Positions 1-8,284 of a DNA stretch of 11,845 nt are shown one piece after another. Under the pieces are notes generated by a model. That model saw nothing but the letters and a program-made list of their open reading frames with translations, made no database searches and was not told the origin of the DNA. Each line of letters begins with the position of its first letter. Position 1 is the stretch's first letter. The position numbers and the translations under genes are program-made. This stretch comes from Fragilaria radians (lineage: Eukaryota > Bacillariophyta > Fragilariophyceae > Fragilariales > Fragilariaceae). Where the stretch lies: assembly GCA_900642245.1 (NCBI GenBank), contig CAAAJI010000161.1:40189-52033 (forward strand), in the 5' to 3' direction.

Positions 1-299
1 AGAAGAAAGAATAGTCTCTTTGGAGCAAAATTTGATTTTTTCCATTTGAATCTTTGTTATCGTTCAACATACACTTTTTAATTACTATTGCGAAACCTCA
101 AATTAATGTTCTCGTGTAGGGAAACCCTAGCTATCAAACAATCGAATAAATTGCATTATGTATGTTCGGATGAAAAACTAACTTTAAATGTTATCACTAA
201 TTCTTAAATTATTAATCCTATACATATAACCTTGTTTGTGCGAATTGAAAGGAAATTGTTTCACCCTGTCACACCTTTTACAAAATTGAGATATCTCTT
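1..299. other. Non-coding 3' flank of ankyrin gene 1
   Basis: This AT-rich stretch lies downstream of the minus-strand ankyrin/coiled-coil gene and should contain its 3' untranslated region. I found no minus-strand AATAAA (TTTATT on the plus strand), no tRNA-like structure and no credible reading frame. Nothing else can be supported here. Confidence 0.6.
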
Positions 300-2495
300 C
301 TAGCCCAATGTTGAAGGCATGAATTCAGATCGACAAGTCTCAATTCCATCTGGAGTTATCATGGCAATTTCAGACATTTCGACATCTGGCTGCTGCTTTT
401 CGTCACCCTCTCCTAGCTTCCTTTCGTCGATTTCACCTGTTGCTGAAGCGACAGTGTTCTGTTCTTGGAGCATACTATCCGTTTTCAGTTCCTGAACAAC
501 ACCCGAAGCAAGCTTTTCAGTCCCCTTCTTTGCAGATTGCTTGCTTGCTTCTCGTTTGTGGGCATTCAAAAGGACTGTTTCCATGGCAATGGCCACTCTT
601 CTCTCAGCCTCTTCCTTCAGGGAAGCCTCAAGTTCAGCGTACTTCTTGTTGTCTTCCTGCGTCACTGAATCCTTTGTGAATTGGTTAGAAAGTTTATCTT
701 CCTTGTTCAGATAAGATTTGCAGTTAGCTCTTCGAACAACTTCATCAATTAGTTCCGATTCTTCAAGTTCCTCCGATAGTGAAGTAGGGATCATGGCAAG
801 ATCCTCTTCCACAATTTTACGAACGTCCATTTTCTGCTGGTTTACACGCTGTACTAGTTCTTCTCGCTCCTTGGAAGATTGTAAATGCTGTTTACCTTGA
901 ATGGCAATCACTTCACGAAGACGATCCCTAATCTCTGCGGACTCAAAAATCTCGTGTTCTTGGGCAATCAGCATATTCAAGATCGTACGGCGCTCATTAT
1001 TGATTCTCTCCATCACGGTCTCATGATTGTGTGCATTTTCAATAATCATTGCATGTGTTTCGGTAGCAATGTGCATACTAGCTTCATGAGCCCCTGTGGC
1101 TTGAATGATTTGATCCTGTTCACGAGCAACCTTTATCAATTCGTTAGCCACGAAAGTGAGCTTTTTCGTTAACTCGGCAACAGTGTGACGAAGGGCTGCA
1201 CGTTCATTCATAAGGTTTTCGATTTTCGCTGTGTAAGCAGAATTCGAGGTTGACGTTTCGTACGCGGCCTCAGCAACCTTTGTTGCTAAACTGCTAACTT
1301 GGCATGCCAATGAGTGCTCGGTCTCGATTTTCTTCTTCAATTGAGCCTCAAGTACCGCAGCACTTGCTCTTGCAGTAGCCCATTCCATTTCAAGGCGTTG
1401 AATTTCTTCAACAGACTTTTCTTTTGTGATTCCCAATCCAGCAGCCAGTTCTTCATTGTCAGCTTCGAGCGTTTCAATTTTTGCAGTAAGCGTAACGATG
1501 AGCGAGTCCCTAGACTCAACAATGGTCTTGAAGGACTCAATCTCCTCCTTGAACATACGATTCTCAGCTTGGAGAGTGGTTTCTGTCTCTTCTTTAATTC
1601 GGCTTACGTCGCGAAGTGAGGAATCGAGAGTCGCTATCTTCGTTGCCAAAAACCGTTCAGTATCACTGCGACTCGTAAGTTGCGCTTCCAAAGAGTTTAC
1701 ATGATCGACTAGAATTTGACTTGTTTCTTGAGTCTTATTCAACTCCGTCTCCAGTTCCAAAACTCTGTCTTCTAGTTCCTGCTGTCTATACAATGCCTCC
1801 TCATTGATGGCATCGATTTCATCTTGATGCTGATTCTTGATTTCCATTAATTTGGCATCAAAGATCGCACGGAGCTCAGCAGTGACAGCAGCACGCTCCG
1901 TCGCTGCTGCTGCAACAGCATAATACGTTGGCCCCCGTTCTAGGGCACGCATGAAGGCGTCGCGATTTGGACTAGTAGACGCTTGAGCGAGAACCAGTGG
2001 AATGCGACCCTTACGATCCTTTACGTCAATAGACTGAGGATAGGCAACAAGTAGAAGATTGACGATTTCCTCTGAACTACCATTTCGAAACGCCAAGTGG
2101 AGAGGAAGCATTCCTTGGTCGTCTTTGCATTCGGCACCACGTGGATAAGCACCCAACAAAGCTTCAATGACTTGTTCTGGTGCTTTGAAAATAATGGCTG
2201 CATGAAGGGGTAGAAGTCTCCAACGGAGTTTTCCATCAAATTCCTTTCGAACAACCCACGTTTTGGCTTCCACCGGAGCAGAAGAAGCACGTGCGATAGC
2301 AGCATTCCAATCCTTCTTTTGCAATTCGAGATAGAGTCCAGATGGATCCTTGTCAAAATCACATTCACGAGTCACTCCTTGACCACGCTCTTCATCCACC
2401 ACGGATGGTTGCTTTCTTTCTGACATCGCAACCGATTCGCTATCAGCGTTTACCTCTGTATTCGATCCAAAGAACGACTGCGCGATGGGAGGCAT
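300..2495 (-). CDS. Ankyrin-repeat protein with long coiled-coil region
   Basis: The 731-residue frame starts at an ATG (2495-2493) with A at -3 and ends with TAG. Residues 1-50 are polar and acidic. Residues about 80-172 form roughly three ankyrin units: LPLHAAIIFKAP (95-106), LPLHLAFRNGS (130-140) and a weaker GRIPLVLAQ (163-171), with YP and KD/DD linker residues typical of the family. Residues about 200-460 and 480-570 are rich in E, K, Q, A and L with heptad-like spacing, so a long alpha-helical coiled coil is likely. The C-terminal part (580-731) is charged and low in recognisable structure. No signal peptide or membrane segment is visible, so it is probably an intracellular scaffold or binding protein. 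An internal Met at residue 24 is a possible alternative start. It is paralogous to the minus-strand gene at 6690-8015, over which the ankyrin block is about 45% identical by hand alignment. The specific function is unknown. Confidence 0.9.
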   Translation of the reverse strand: MPPIAQSFFGSNTEVNADSESVAMSERKQPSVVDEERGQGVTRECDFDKDPSGLYLELQKKDWNAAIARASSAPVEAKTWVVRKEFDGKLRWRLLPLHAAIIFKAPEQVIEALLGAYPRGAECKDDQGMLPLHLAFRNGSSEEIVNLLLVAYPQSIDVKDRKGRIPLVLAQASTSPNRDAFMRALERGPTYYAVAAAATERAAVTAELRAIFDAKLMEIKNQHQDEIDAINEEALYRQQELEDRVLELETELNKTQETSQILVDHVNSLEAQLTSRSDTERFLATKIATLDSSLRDVSRIKEETETTLQAENRMFKEEIESFKTIVESRDSLIVTLTAKIETLEADNEELAAGLGITKEKSVEEIQRLEMEWATARASAAVLEAQLKKKIETEHSLACQVSSLATKVAEAAYETSTSNSAYTAKIENLMNERAALRHTVAELTKKLTFVANELIKVAREQDQIIQATGAHEASMHIATETHAMIIENAHNHETVMERINNERRTILNMLIAQEHEIFESAEIRDRLREVIAIQGKQHLQSSKEREELVQRVNQQKMDVRKIVEEDLAMIPTSLSEELEESELIDEVVRRANCKSYLNKEDKLSNQFTKDSVTQEDNKKYAELEASLKEEAERRVAIAMETVLLNAHKREASKQSAKKGTEKLASGVVQELKTDSMLQEQNTVASATGEIDERKLGEGDEKQQPDVEMSEIAMITPDGIETCRSEFMPSTLG

Positions 2496-2587
2496 GTTGT
2501 TCTAATATATGACTGCCGCTCGAAACAAAATTGTAATCTTGTAGGCTACAAAATGTGTCGAGGCGAAGAGCTTGACGGGATAAATGC

Positions 2588-2594
2588 TTATATA
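2588..2594 (-). promoter_or_regulatory. Possible TATA-like element for ankyrin gene 1
   Basis: The minus strand reads TATATAA here, about 95 nucleotides upstream of the ATG at 2495. The position suits a core promoter, but the local DNA is AT-rich and such strings arise by chance, so this is only a candidate. Confidence 0.22.
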
Positions 2595-2794
2595 TTGCTA
2601 TGAATAGATTAAATTTAATCATTCGTATATGAATACACATAGGTGCACCAACATTCCCGCCAAAAGAATCGCTTAATAATTAATACTCGCGAATTCACCA
2701 ATGTCACACTTATGTTGATCAATGCCCTCTGACATGAAAGGGGTATCCACGATAATCCAAAAAAAATCAGCGATTAGGATTATTTTATTAGCTG

Positions 2795-2810
2795 CCCCCC
2801 CCCCCCCCCC
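2795..2810. repeat. C16 homopolymer tract
   Basis: Sixteen consecutive C residues interrupt otherwise AT-rich sequence, giving a G16 run on the minus strand. Such tracts can form G-quadruplex or i-motif structures and are prone to length change during replication, amplification and sequencing. The exact length in this window should be treated as approximate. Confidence 0.95.
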
Positions 2811-5242
2811 AGTGTGAAAAATGGAGACAACCAATAGTATAGCATGCCTAGGCTGTAAATTAAATAATGAAACATAAACTAAATGTAACATAATCTTTGA
2901 TCGGGATGAAATTTTGGCCTGTCATACATCCAAACTTAAGGCTAATGTACGATAGAAAAAATAGACCAACCAATGAATACTTAAAATGGGTATCCACTTA
3001 CAACGCTAAATTCAAAACTAGAATATGCTAAATTTATCTCTAACATCAATGTAACTCCCTCTCAATATCAACTTCCTGTTCACGTTGACAATTAGGTGTC
3101 CAGTCCAATTTCATCCTAAGAAATATGGAAATCGAATTATTTAATGTCCCGGCAAAACTCTCTGACGCACGAAATACATTGTATGGTGATTGGTTTGCAA
3201 CGAACTTCGAAGGCATCTACGAGATAGCCGAAATTACAGGTTAAATGTAAGCACAATGTCTCTAGGCCTACTCATATTCAAGGTTATTGCTCATCTTTAC
3301 ATCAAACCTTTGTAAAAAGACTGATACTAGCGCCAAGGGTCTCTTTTAAGTTCACACCAAATGAATTTGTCAATAGAAAACCATTTCATGACAGTGCAAT
3401 TTAAAGAAGAAAGAGACCAAGTATTAAGTTTTACAATCAGTCGATTATGGGAATTGATTTATTTACTAAGTTGGAATATCCATGAACTTTTTGGAGAAGG
3501 GTGTTACATGTTAAGGAACGACAATAGTAAGGATAAACATTGATCTTATTGTAATTGTATCAATGGTACACTCTATACATATCTCTTTTCAAGAAATCAA
3601 AAAGAATTGAATGGCAGGAAATCAGCAGAAAAGAATCCCGGATGCGACCTCCACTGGAGGAATGTTTAAAAAGTCATATTACTGCACAATGTGAAAAACT
3701 ATGCGCATAAACAAATAGTTTACGAAAATTAAACCCTTTCAAATGAGGATTAAAGCAGCATTAATACAGCCCCAGCCTCTTTAGAACCAAATACTAATAA
3801 TAAAATCTAATTCGGTTTTAGTGGGGTTCCTCCAATACCTCCTATGCAAGACGAGACAACCAAAGATACCGATTGCTTGCTATGGCAGTATTTGAGCAGA
3901 CAAAAGGGTAAATACTCAAGTAGAGTCAGAATGCTGACATCTAAAACAATGGTTAATGTAGTATCCATACCCTATCCCTAACAATCCGGAGCTACTTCAT
4001 TCCAAGATGACCTAAGATAAGCTGCGGATATCACTACTCAACAAATAACTCAGAAATACTACACCAGGAGGGAGAAAATATGTCTCTAACCCGCCTTTAC
4101 GTTTATTTAGTTTTGGGAATGGCGTTATGAGTAGATTATTCCGAAATATGATCATAATTAGAACTGCCAATGGAGGAATTTCAAGAAAGGGTCCAAATTA
4201 GATGACAAAGTGTCCAATAAAATCACAGGTACAAAAAAACATTTGATGTATCATAAGTTTATACAACTGCTACGGTTCAGATCCCAAGTGAATTTACTCT
4301 TGTAAATAATTTGCCAGCCAGCCTCCTATTGTGTATCAAAGAGAATACGAGAAATCTCTGGTATACGGGAAGTCGTAATTATTGAACGAACTGCAAATGA
4401 TTTTACAGCATACAGTATATGCTAATTCACATTGCTCCTGTATTTTCCTTATTTGTCACTCATAATTTAGGCTCTGGAGTGAATCAAAATCTAAATGGGA
4501 TAAATGTGTTGTCGCTTAGTACGCTTCAACTTGAAATGACGTTTACATGCTTTTCAGTTATGAGCAAATAAAATGAATCAATAAGTTTTGCACATTAGGG
4601 TGTAACTCCTACTACCAAAATTGTTTTTGCATCCCATTGCTTTCCACCTACAGACAAATATCACGGGTCTGTCCTTCTATATTGGCTGAAAACAGAAACA
4701 GGAAAGTTTAGAGTATCCCTTTATATGACTCACGAGTGCGAGCATTTTTCTTTTGCTTAAAACACTAATTATGGCCCGAATCGGGACCCTTAGCTAAAAT
4801 TGAATAACTTCACTTTTTTGTACAACTAGTACTCATATTTAGGCATTTCTAGTATACGAGCAGCCCTAATCGATGCATGTAAGTTACAAATTGTCAAAAG
4901 TGATTGTTATCTCCTAAAACTCAATTGATGACCAAATTTCTATGTGATTTCTATGTAGATGCTAGGATCACTGGTACTACACTGCTTCTAAAATGTACGT
5001 TCATTCCATTCAAGTAAGTATTCAATTATTGCAATATAATGCTTCCTCCTCTTCCTTTTACAATTGATCGGAGAAGGGTTAAAACGCCCGAAAGGACCAT
5101 TGTTTGCATTCAGGATTCAATTCATACCTTCTTTCCATCAACACCGCCATTGTGATACTGTGTCAATTGTTTGGTCATAAGTATAGACAATGGTGGCTAC
5201 AAGAACCTGACTCGAAAGCCAGAAAAAATGTTGGATGTTGCT

Positions 5243-5519
5243 AGTTTTGGAGGACTTAAATACCATGACATTAATGGGTTGGATCAAATGAGTAGCATTA
5301 GGAGGAAGCAAAAGAAAGATAAAATTGAATGCAATCAATGTTATCACAATTTCTTCATTGTAGTCCTTTGTTAGTTAACTCTGCCTGAACCCACTTGATC
5401 ACTTGAGCTCATCTGAGGGATAGCTTGGGATTCATCTTCAAAAATAAGTCAAGCCAACCTCTGCCTGGAAAGGGTCTTGGAAAACCTCGGAGAAATTCCG
5501 TGCCCTCCTGATTGAAGTA
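5243..5519 (-). pseudogene. Decayed pogo/Tigger-like (CENP-B type) transposase relic
   Basis: Two colinear minus-strand pieces resemble a pogo/Tigger-type DNA transposase of the Tc1/mariner superfamily. The first (5519-5358) reads RPFPGRGWLDLFLKMNPKLSLR in two overlapping parts: FPRPFPGRGW followed by WLDLFLKMNPKLSLR. This matches the usual G..W...F..R.P.LSLR core of the CENP-B/Tc5 helix-turn-helix domain. A TGA (5411-5409) and then AQVIKWVQAELTNKGLQ and a second TGA (5357-5355) follow. The second piece (about 5347-5243, another frame) reads LLLPPNATHLIQPINVMVFK, the classic LPPN.TH..QP.DV.VF block of the DDE domain. The stretch of some 150-200 residues normally found between these domains is missing, so the copy is internally deleted, frameshifted and interrupted by stops. 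The Asp expected in QP.DV is Asn here. It cannot encode an active enzyme. The family call rests on motif recognition, not on a search. Confidence 0.78.
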
Positions 5520-5561
5520 TAAGGTAGATTTTATTACTTTTCACAAGGGGTGTTTATCTTA

Positions 5562-5777
5562 ATACTGGGTGAACTTGGCTCTGCATTGCCTCAATCCTAG
5601 GTTCAAGATGGCAATCAATGGCTCAGGATTTCCTTGACTTTCTTGTAGTTCCAAGTCAACTTTGGAATACCTGGGTACTTCTGCTGCATGTCTCGCAGCT
5701 TTGTACTGTTCAAATACATGTGCGCTGCCGTTCAGCAATTTTTTGTCACTATTGTGATAAATTTGTTCAGATAAGAC
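5562..5777 (-). pseudogene. 72-codon open stretch, possible N-terminal part of the transposase relic
   Basis: The minus strand is open for 72 codons between a TAG (5780-5778) and a TAA (5561-5559), with no ATG. It contains YKAARHAAEVPRYSKVDLEL, which loosely resembles a psq-type helix-turn-helix (small residues, then V-P-x-x-S/T). It lies about 60 residues upstream of the CENP-B/Tc5 piece, the spacing expected for a pogo-like transposase N-terminus. The resemblance is weak. It could equally be a chance open frame. Confidence 0.3.
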
Positions 5778-5840
5778 CTAATGAAGATATCCTTTCATCA
5801 AAGGGCTATAAGGTGAACTTTGTTTAGCGCACACACATTT

Positions 5841-5855
5841 TGGGCCACAAACTGA
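5841..5855. repeat. Direct repeat, copy 1
   Basis: TGGGCCACAAACTGA recurs 109 bases downstream (5950-5964) with a single A/G difference. The pair is GC-richer than its surroundings. Its origin is unknown. Confidence 0.7.
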
Positions 5856-5949
5856 TGCATCAAAGCTCTGGACCAATCATATTGCGGAATGTTTTGAAAA
5901 ATTACTCAATGTGATGTGCTAAAAAACGAATCTGGGTCAAAAACCAAAA

Positions 5950-5964
5950 TGGGCCACAGACTGA
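5950..5964. repeat. Direct repeat, copy 2
   Basis: TGGGCCACAGACTGA is the second copy of the 15-base repeat at 5841-5855, differing at one position. Confidence 0.7.
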
Positions 5965-6620
5965 AGTTTTACTTAACTGTAACCAAATTGTATTGGGAAT
6001 ACGTTTCTAAACAAGTACCCCAGAACAGCCGATGATATGTCAATTCTTAGTCATTAGTATATTAGAATTCTTTTTAAAGTAACCTTCAATTGGAAATGTA
6101 TACATGCTGAGACACAAAAGTTCACACATGGGGAGGTGTACTCACTTAGTTACTGAGATAAGATAAACATCCAGATAAAACCTAGGTAGTCACAGGATTA
6201 AGTAACAATTATCATGCATAATATTGTAAGCCGTGAGGTCATATCTTAAAACAAAAGTTAATATCATGTTATAAATGCCATGACACCTGGCACATTCTGA
6301 GTTCATGAATATTCTAGCAAAACCTAAGATATTATTTTGGTTCAAATTCTTCATCGAAAATCAAGAGGACAATGCAGCAAAGCAAACTCCTAGTAATAAA
6401 ATAAAGTTATAGAATTTCCTAATGTACAGTTTATCTTGTATTTTTGTATTCGTGTAATGCCATTTTAGAGTTAGCCACGTCATGTCATGCATATTATATT
6501 TTCCTGACTTCAATAATGATTGCTGGGTCCCTATGGAGGCAATAGACTGCGTGATAATCTAGTTAATTTACGTACTTTGCCAAGGTATGTTAGGTTTTAT
6601 CTGATACTATATCTTAATTT

Positions 6621-6626
6621 TTTATT
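6621..6626 (-). terminator. Candidate polyadenylation signal for ankyrin gene 2
   Basis: The minus strand reads AATAAA about 65 nucleotides beyond the TAA of the ankyrin gene ending at 6690, a plausible distance for a polyadenylation signal. Hexamer dependence is not well established in diatoms and the region is AT-rich, so the call is tentative. Confidence 0.3.
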
Positions 6627-6689
6627 ATTCATACGTAACTAAACACATTTAAATTTCACTACGGCATTTTTATAAATCACCTTCAAAAT

Positions 6690-8015
6690 TTACTGACCAG
6701 CCGCCGCGATCGGAATCATGGGTTCTGCAACAATGGAACCTTGCTCGCTTACAACAGTCTCAACCAGGGGTGAATCAGATTTTTCTTGCTCATCATATGA
6801 CCCAGCAGCTGTGGATGTCTTTTCATTTTCGCCTTCGCCTTGCTCATTTACTTTTAAATCTACTTGGTCTTTGGTAATAGAGGATGCTGCTGCGGTGTTT
6901 GATGTCAGCGCTGCTTTTGTTGCTGTGTCCTTGGATCGAGGAAAGCAGTTCATGAAAATGGATTTCTTTTGACCTTGCTCTGGTGTCGTTGATTCAAAAA
7001 CAGGATCAGTCTCCTTGGCAATTTCATTAGATGTTTTCTCATTGACACCTATTTCTGATTCAGCAGCTAATCCTTGTGCTTTGATTTCTGTGCCTTCCTT
7101 CCCTCCTTCTTTGGCAGTTGAATCAGCTGTCACAGTGTTCTTAGTCCCAGCCTTCATTCGACCAAACAATTTCTTAATTGGAGATACCTTCTTTGGACTT
7201 TGTGCAGACTTGGTAGGTGACATCTCTTGTGAACTTTTCTTATCCATTGATCTGTTAGATCGAATTGAGAAAGACCTCGTAAGTTTCTGAGGCTCAGCAT
7301 CCTTTAGATCCTCAATTTCCACAGTCAGTGTTTCAACCTGATCCTTGAGTGCTCTGTTTTCCTCCTCCAAAAGCTCGTTTTTATTTTGTAAATCTGAGTT
7401 AAGCTGTTCAACAACGATTAATTTCTTTTGAACTCCCGATACTTTTTCATCCGTTAATGCCTTTCGAGCTTTTGCTTTAGCGTTCTCCTCAAACACGGAT
7501 ATAATTTCGGCCTTTTGAGATGGCTGTACTTGAAGTGGAGTACGTCCTCGTGAGTCCTTCGCATTGACGGATTCAGGAAATTCCTTCAAAAGACAGTGAA
7601 TAACCGCATCACCAACTTCCTTCTTGAAGGCTAAGTGAATGGGTAGCATGACTCTGTCGTCTGTGCATCTGACAGCTTTAGGATACGTCTGGACAAGCAG
7701 TTGGATCAACTTTGGTGGGGCGCCAAAGACGATGGCAGCATGAAGGGGCAACTGAGACCATCGAATCTTCTTTTGGTTCTCCTTTTCATAGCGAGTTACC
7801 CAGGTACGACATTCATCGTAAACTTCAGGTTTACCAGATTCTAAAAAATCAATAGCTGCCATGAAAGCTTTGTCCTCAATTGCTTGATAGAGCAGAGTCA
7901 ACTCAGGTGAATCGTAATCAATCTCAAGAGGCACCTCATCTTCGGCTTCTAGTTCTTCCCTGGTCTTATGGACTGCAGGAGGAGCAAAGCATAGATCTGC
8001 ACCACAAAGCACCAT
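6690..8015 (-). CDS. Ankyrin-repeat/coiled-coil protein with CDK-type S-P-x-K cluster
   Basis: I place the start at the ATG 8015-8013, the first in-frame ATG, in an excellent Kozak context (ACCATGG). The frame stays open upstream to a TAA at 8141-8139 but only through non-ATG codons. The protein is 441 residues and ends with TAA. Residues about 71-165 carry ankyrin units: LPLHAAIVFGAP (89-100), LPIHLAFKKEV (124-134) and GRTPLQVQP (157-165). Residues about 180-240 look like a coiled coil (EQLNSDLQNKNELLEEEN). Residues 247-292 are basic and Ser-rich with three S-P-x-K sites at S266, S273 and S278, followed by the basic stretch KKLFGRMK. The remaining 150 residues are acidic, Ala/Thr/Ser-rich and probably disordered. 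No signal peptide or transmembrane helix is seen. It is a paralog of the gene at 300-2495 and is divergently transcribed from the kinesin gene. The molecular function is unknown. A cell-cycle-regulated scaffold is a guess from the phosphosites and the neighbour. Confidence 0.88.
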   Translation of the reverse strand: MVLCGADLCFAPPAVHKTREELEAEDEVPLEIDYDSPELTLLYQAIEDKAFMAAIDFLESGKPEVYDECRTWVTRYEKENQKKIRWSQLPLHAAIVFGAPPKLIQLLVQTYPKAVRCTDDRVMLPIHLAFKKEVGDAVIHCLLKEFPESVNAKDSRGRTPLQVQPSQKAEIISVFEENAKAKARKALTDEKVSGVQKKLIVVEQLNSDLQNKNELLEEENRALKDQVETLTVEIEDLKDAEPQKLTRSFSIRSNRSMDKKSSQEMSPTKSAQSPKKVSPIKKLFGRMKAGTKNTVTADSTAKEGGKEGTEIKAQGLAAESEIGVNEKTSNEIAKETDPVFESTTPEQGQKKSIFMNCFPRSKDTATKAALTSNTAAASSITKDQVDLKVNEQGEGENEKTSTAAGSYDEQEKSDSPLVETVVSEQGSIVAEPMIPIAAAGQ

Positions 8016-8078
8016 GGTCAACACAGACAACTTATTTTTCTGAAGTATGTTAAGAATGATTGTCCGATAGTAAATGGG

Positions 8079-8092
8079 CGATAACCTTATCG
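8079..8092. repeat. Inverted repeat CGATAA-CC-TTATCG in divergent promoter
   Basis: Six-base arms with a two-base spacer form a perfect dyad containing GATA cores, about 65 bases upstream of the ankyrin ATG. It could be a site for a dimeric DNA-binding protein. No factor can be assigned. Confidence 0.45.
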
Positions 8093-8212
8093 ACGAAAAA
8101 CGAATAGGTATCGCGAATATTGGAAACGATGGAATCTCTTAAGTAATGGCTCTTTTTTTACGTTGAAGATCCCTAACTTAGGTCTTGTACCTGTTAGAAT
8201 TTTCATCGTCGA

Positions 8213-8220
8213 TATAAATA
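8213..8220 (+). promoter_or_regulatory. Candidate TATA box for the kinesin gene
   Basis: TATAAATA lies about 160 bases upstream of the kinesin ATG and matches a classical TATA box. The implied 5' leader would be roughly 130 bases. The AT-rich context makes chance occurrence possible. Confidence 0.3.
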
Positions 8221-8273
8221 AATAATTTTAGTATCGGTGAGTTAAACAACACTTAGATTTGAGTGCGTAAAAG

Positions 8274-8284
8274 ACGGTTACCGT
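8274..8284. promoter_or_regulatory. Palindrome ACGGT-T-ACCGT with AACGG core
   Basis: This 11-base dyad lies about 97 bases upstream of the kinesin ATG. With its next base, the minus strand contains AACGG, the core bound by three-repeat Myb proteins in plant mitosis-specific activator (MSA) elements. Only the core matches, not the whole MSA consensus, and use of such sites in diatoms is an inference. Confidence 0.35.

Larger units (their letters stand above)
2496..5242. other. Gene-poor AT-rich intergenic region
   Basis: This region of about 2.7 kb holds no reading frame I regard as a gene. Small frames (for example 2443-2640 minus, 2673-2891 minus and 3361-3543 plus) lack recognisable domains and have AT-driven composition. 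The first 100 to 200 bases should contain the promoter of the ankyrin gene ending at 300. A C homopolymer sits at 2795-2810. Short palindromes occur at 3648-3660 and 4775-4785, but I attach no function to them. Some of the rest may be decayed transposon sequence that is no longer readable by eye. Confidence 0.6.
5778..6689. other. AT-rich intergenic region upstream of transposon relic
   Basis: I see no credible gene in these roughly 900 bases. The right end should contain the 3' untranslated region of the minus-strand ankyrin gene that stops at 6690. A 15-base direct repeat pair is present at 5841 and 5950. Any terminal inverted repeat of the transposon relic would be expected in this flank, but I could not identify one by eye. 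Confidence 0.55.

Noticed and set aside
2673..2891. 72-codon minus-strand frame including a poly-Gly stretch
   Set aside because: The Gly run is simply the translated C16 homopolymer, and the remainder shows no protein-like signature.
3361..3543. 60-codon plus-strand frame beginning with ATG
   Set aside because: It has no recognisable domain, AT-driven composition and no supporting context. A frame this short is expected by chance in 4 kb of AT-rich DNA.
3648..3660. Palindrome CCTCCA-C-TGGAGG
   Set aside because: It is a short dyad with a one-base centre, no neighbouring gene start and no partner repeat. It is consistent with chance.
4270..4296. T-loop-like string GGTTCAGATCC suggesting a tRNA
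   Set aside because: The flanking bases do not pair as a T-stem, and no matching acceptor, D or anticodon arms were found.
4775..4785. Palindrome CCCGA-A-TCGGG
   Set aside because: It has five-base arms only and lies far from any gene or element boundary, so no role can be supported.
5171..5374. 67-codon plus-strand frame
   Set aside because: It is the antisense shadow of the transposase DDE remnant, which reads convincingly on the minus strand.
5618..5827. 69-codon plus-strand frame
   Set aside because: It has no recognisable features and lies opposite the 72-codon minus-strand stretch that may belong to the transposase relic.
8016..8030. Five extra N-terminal codons (TTG start) for the second ankyrin gene
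   Set aside because: A eukaryotic nuclear gene is expected to use ATG, and the ATG at 8015 has a near-ideal Kozak context.
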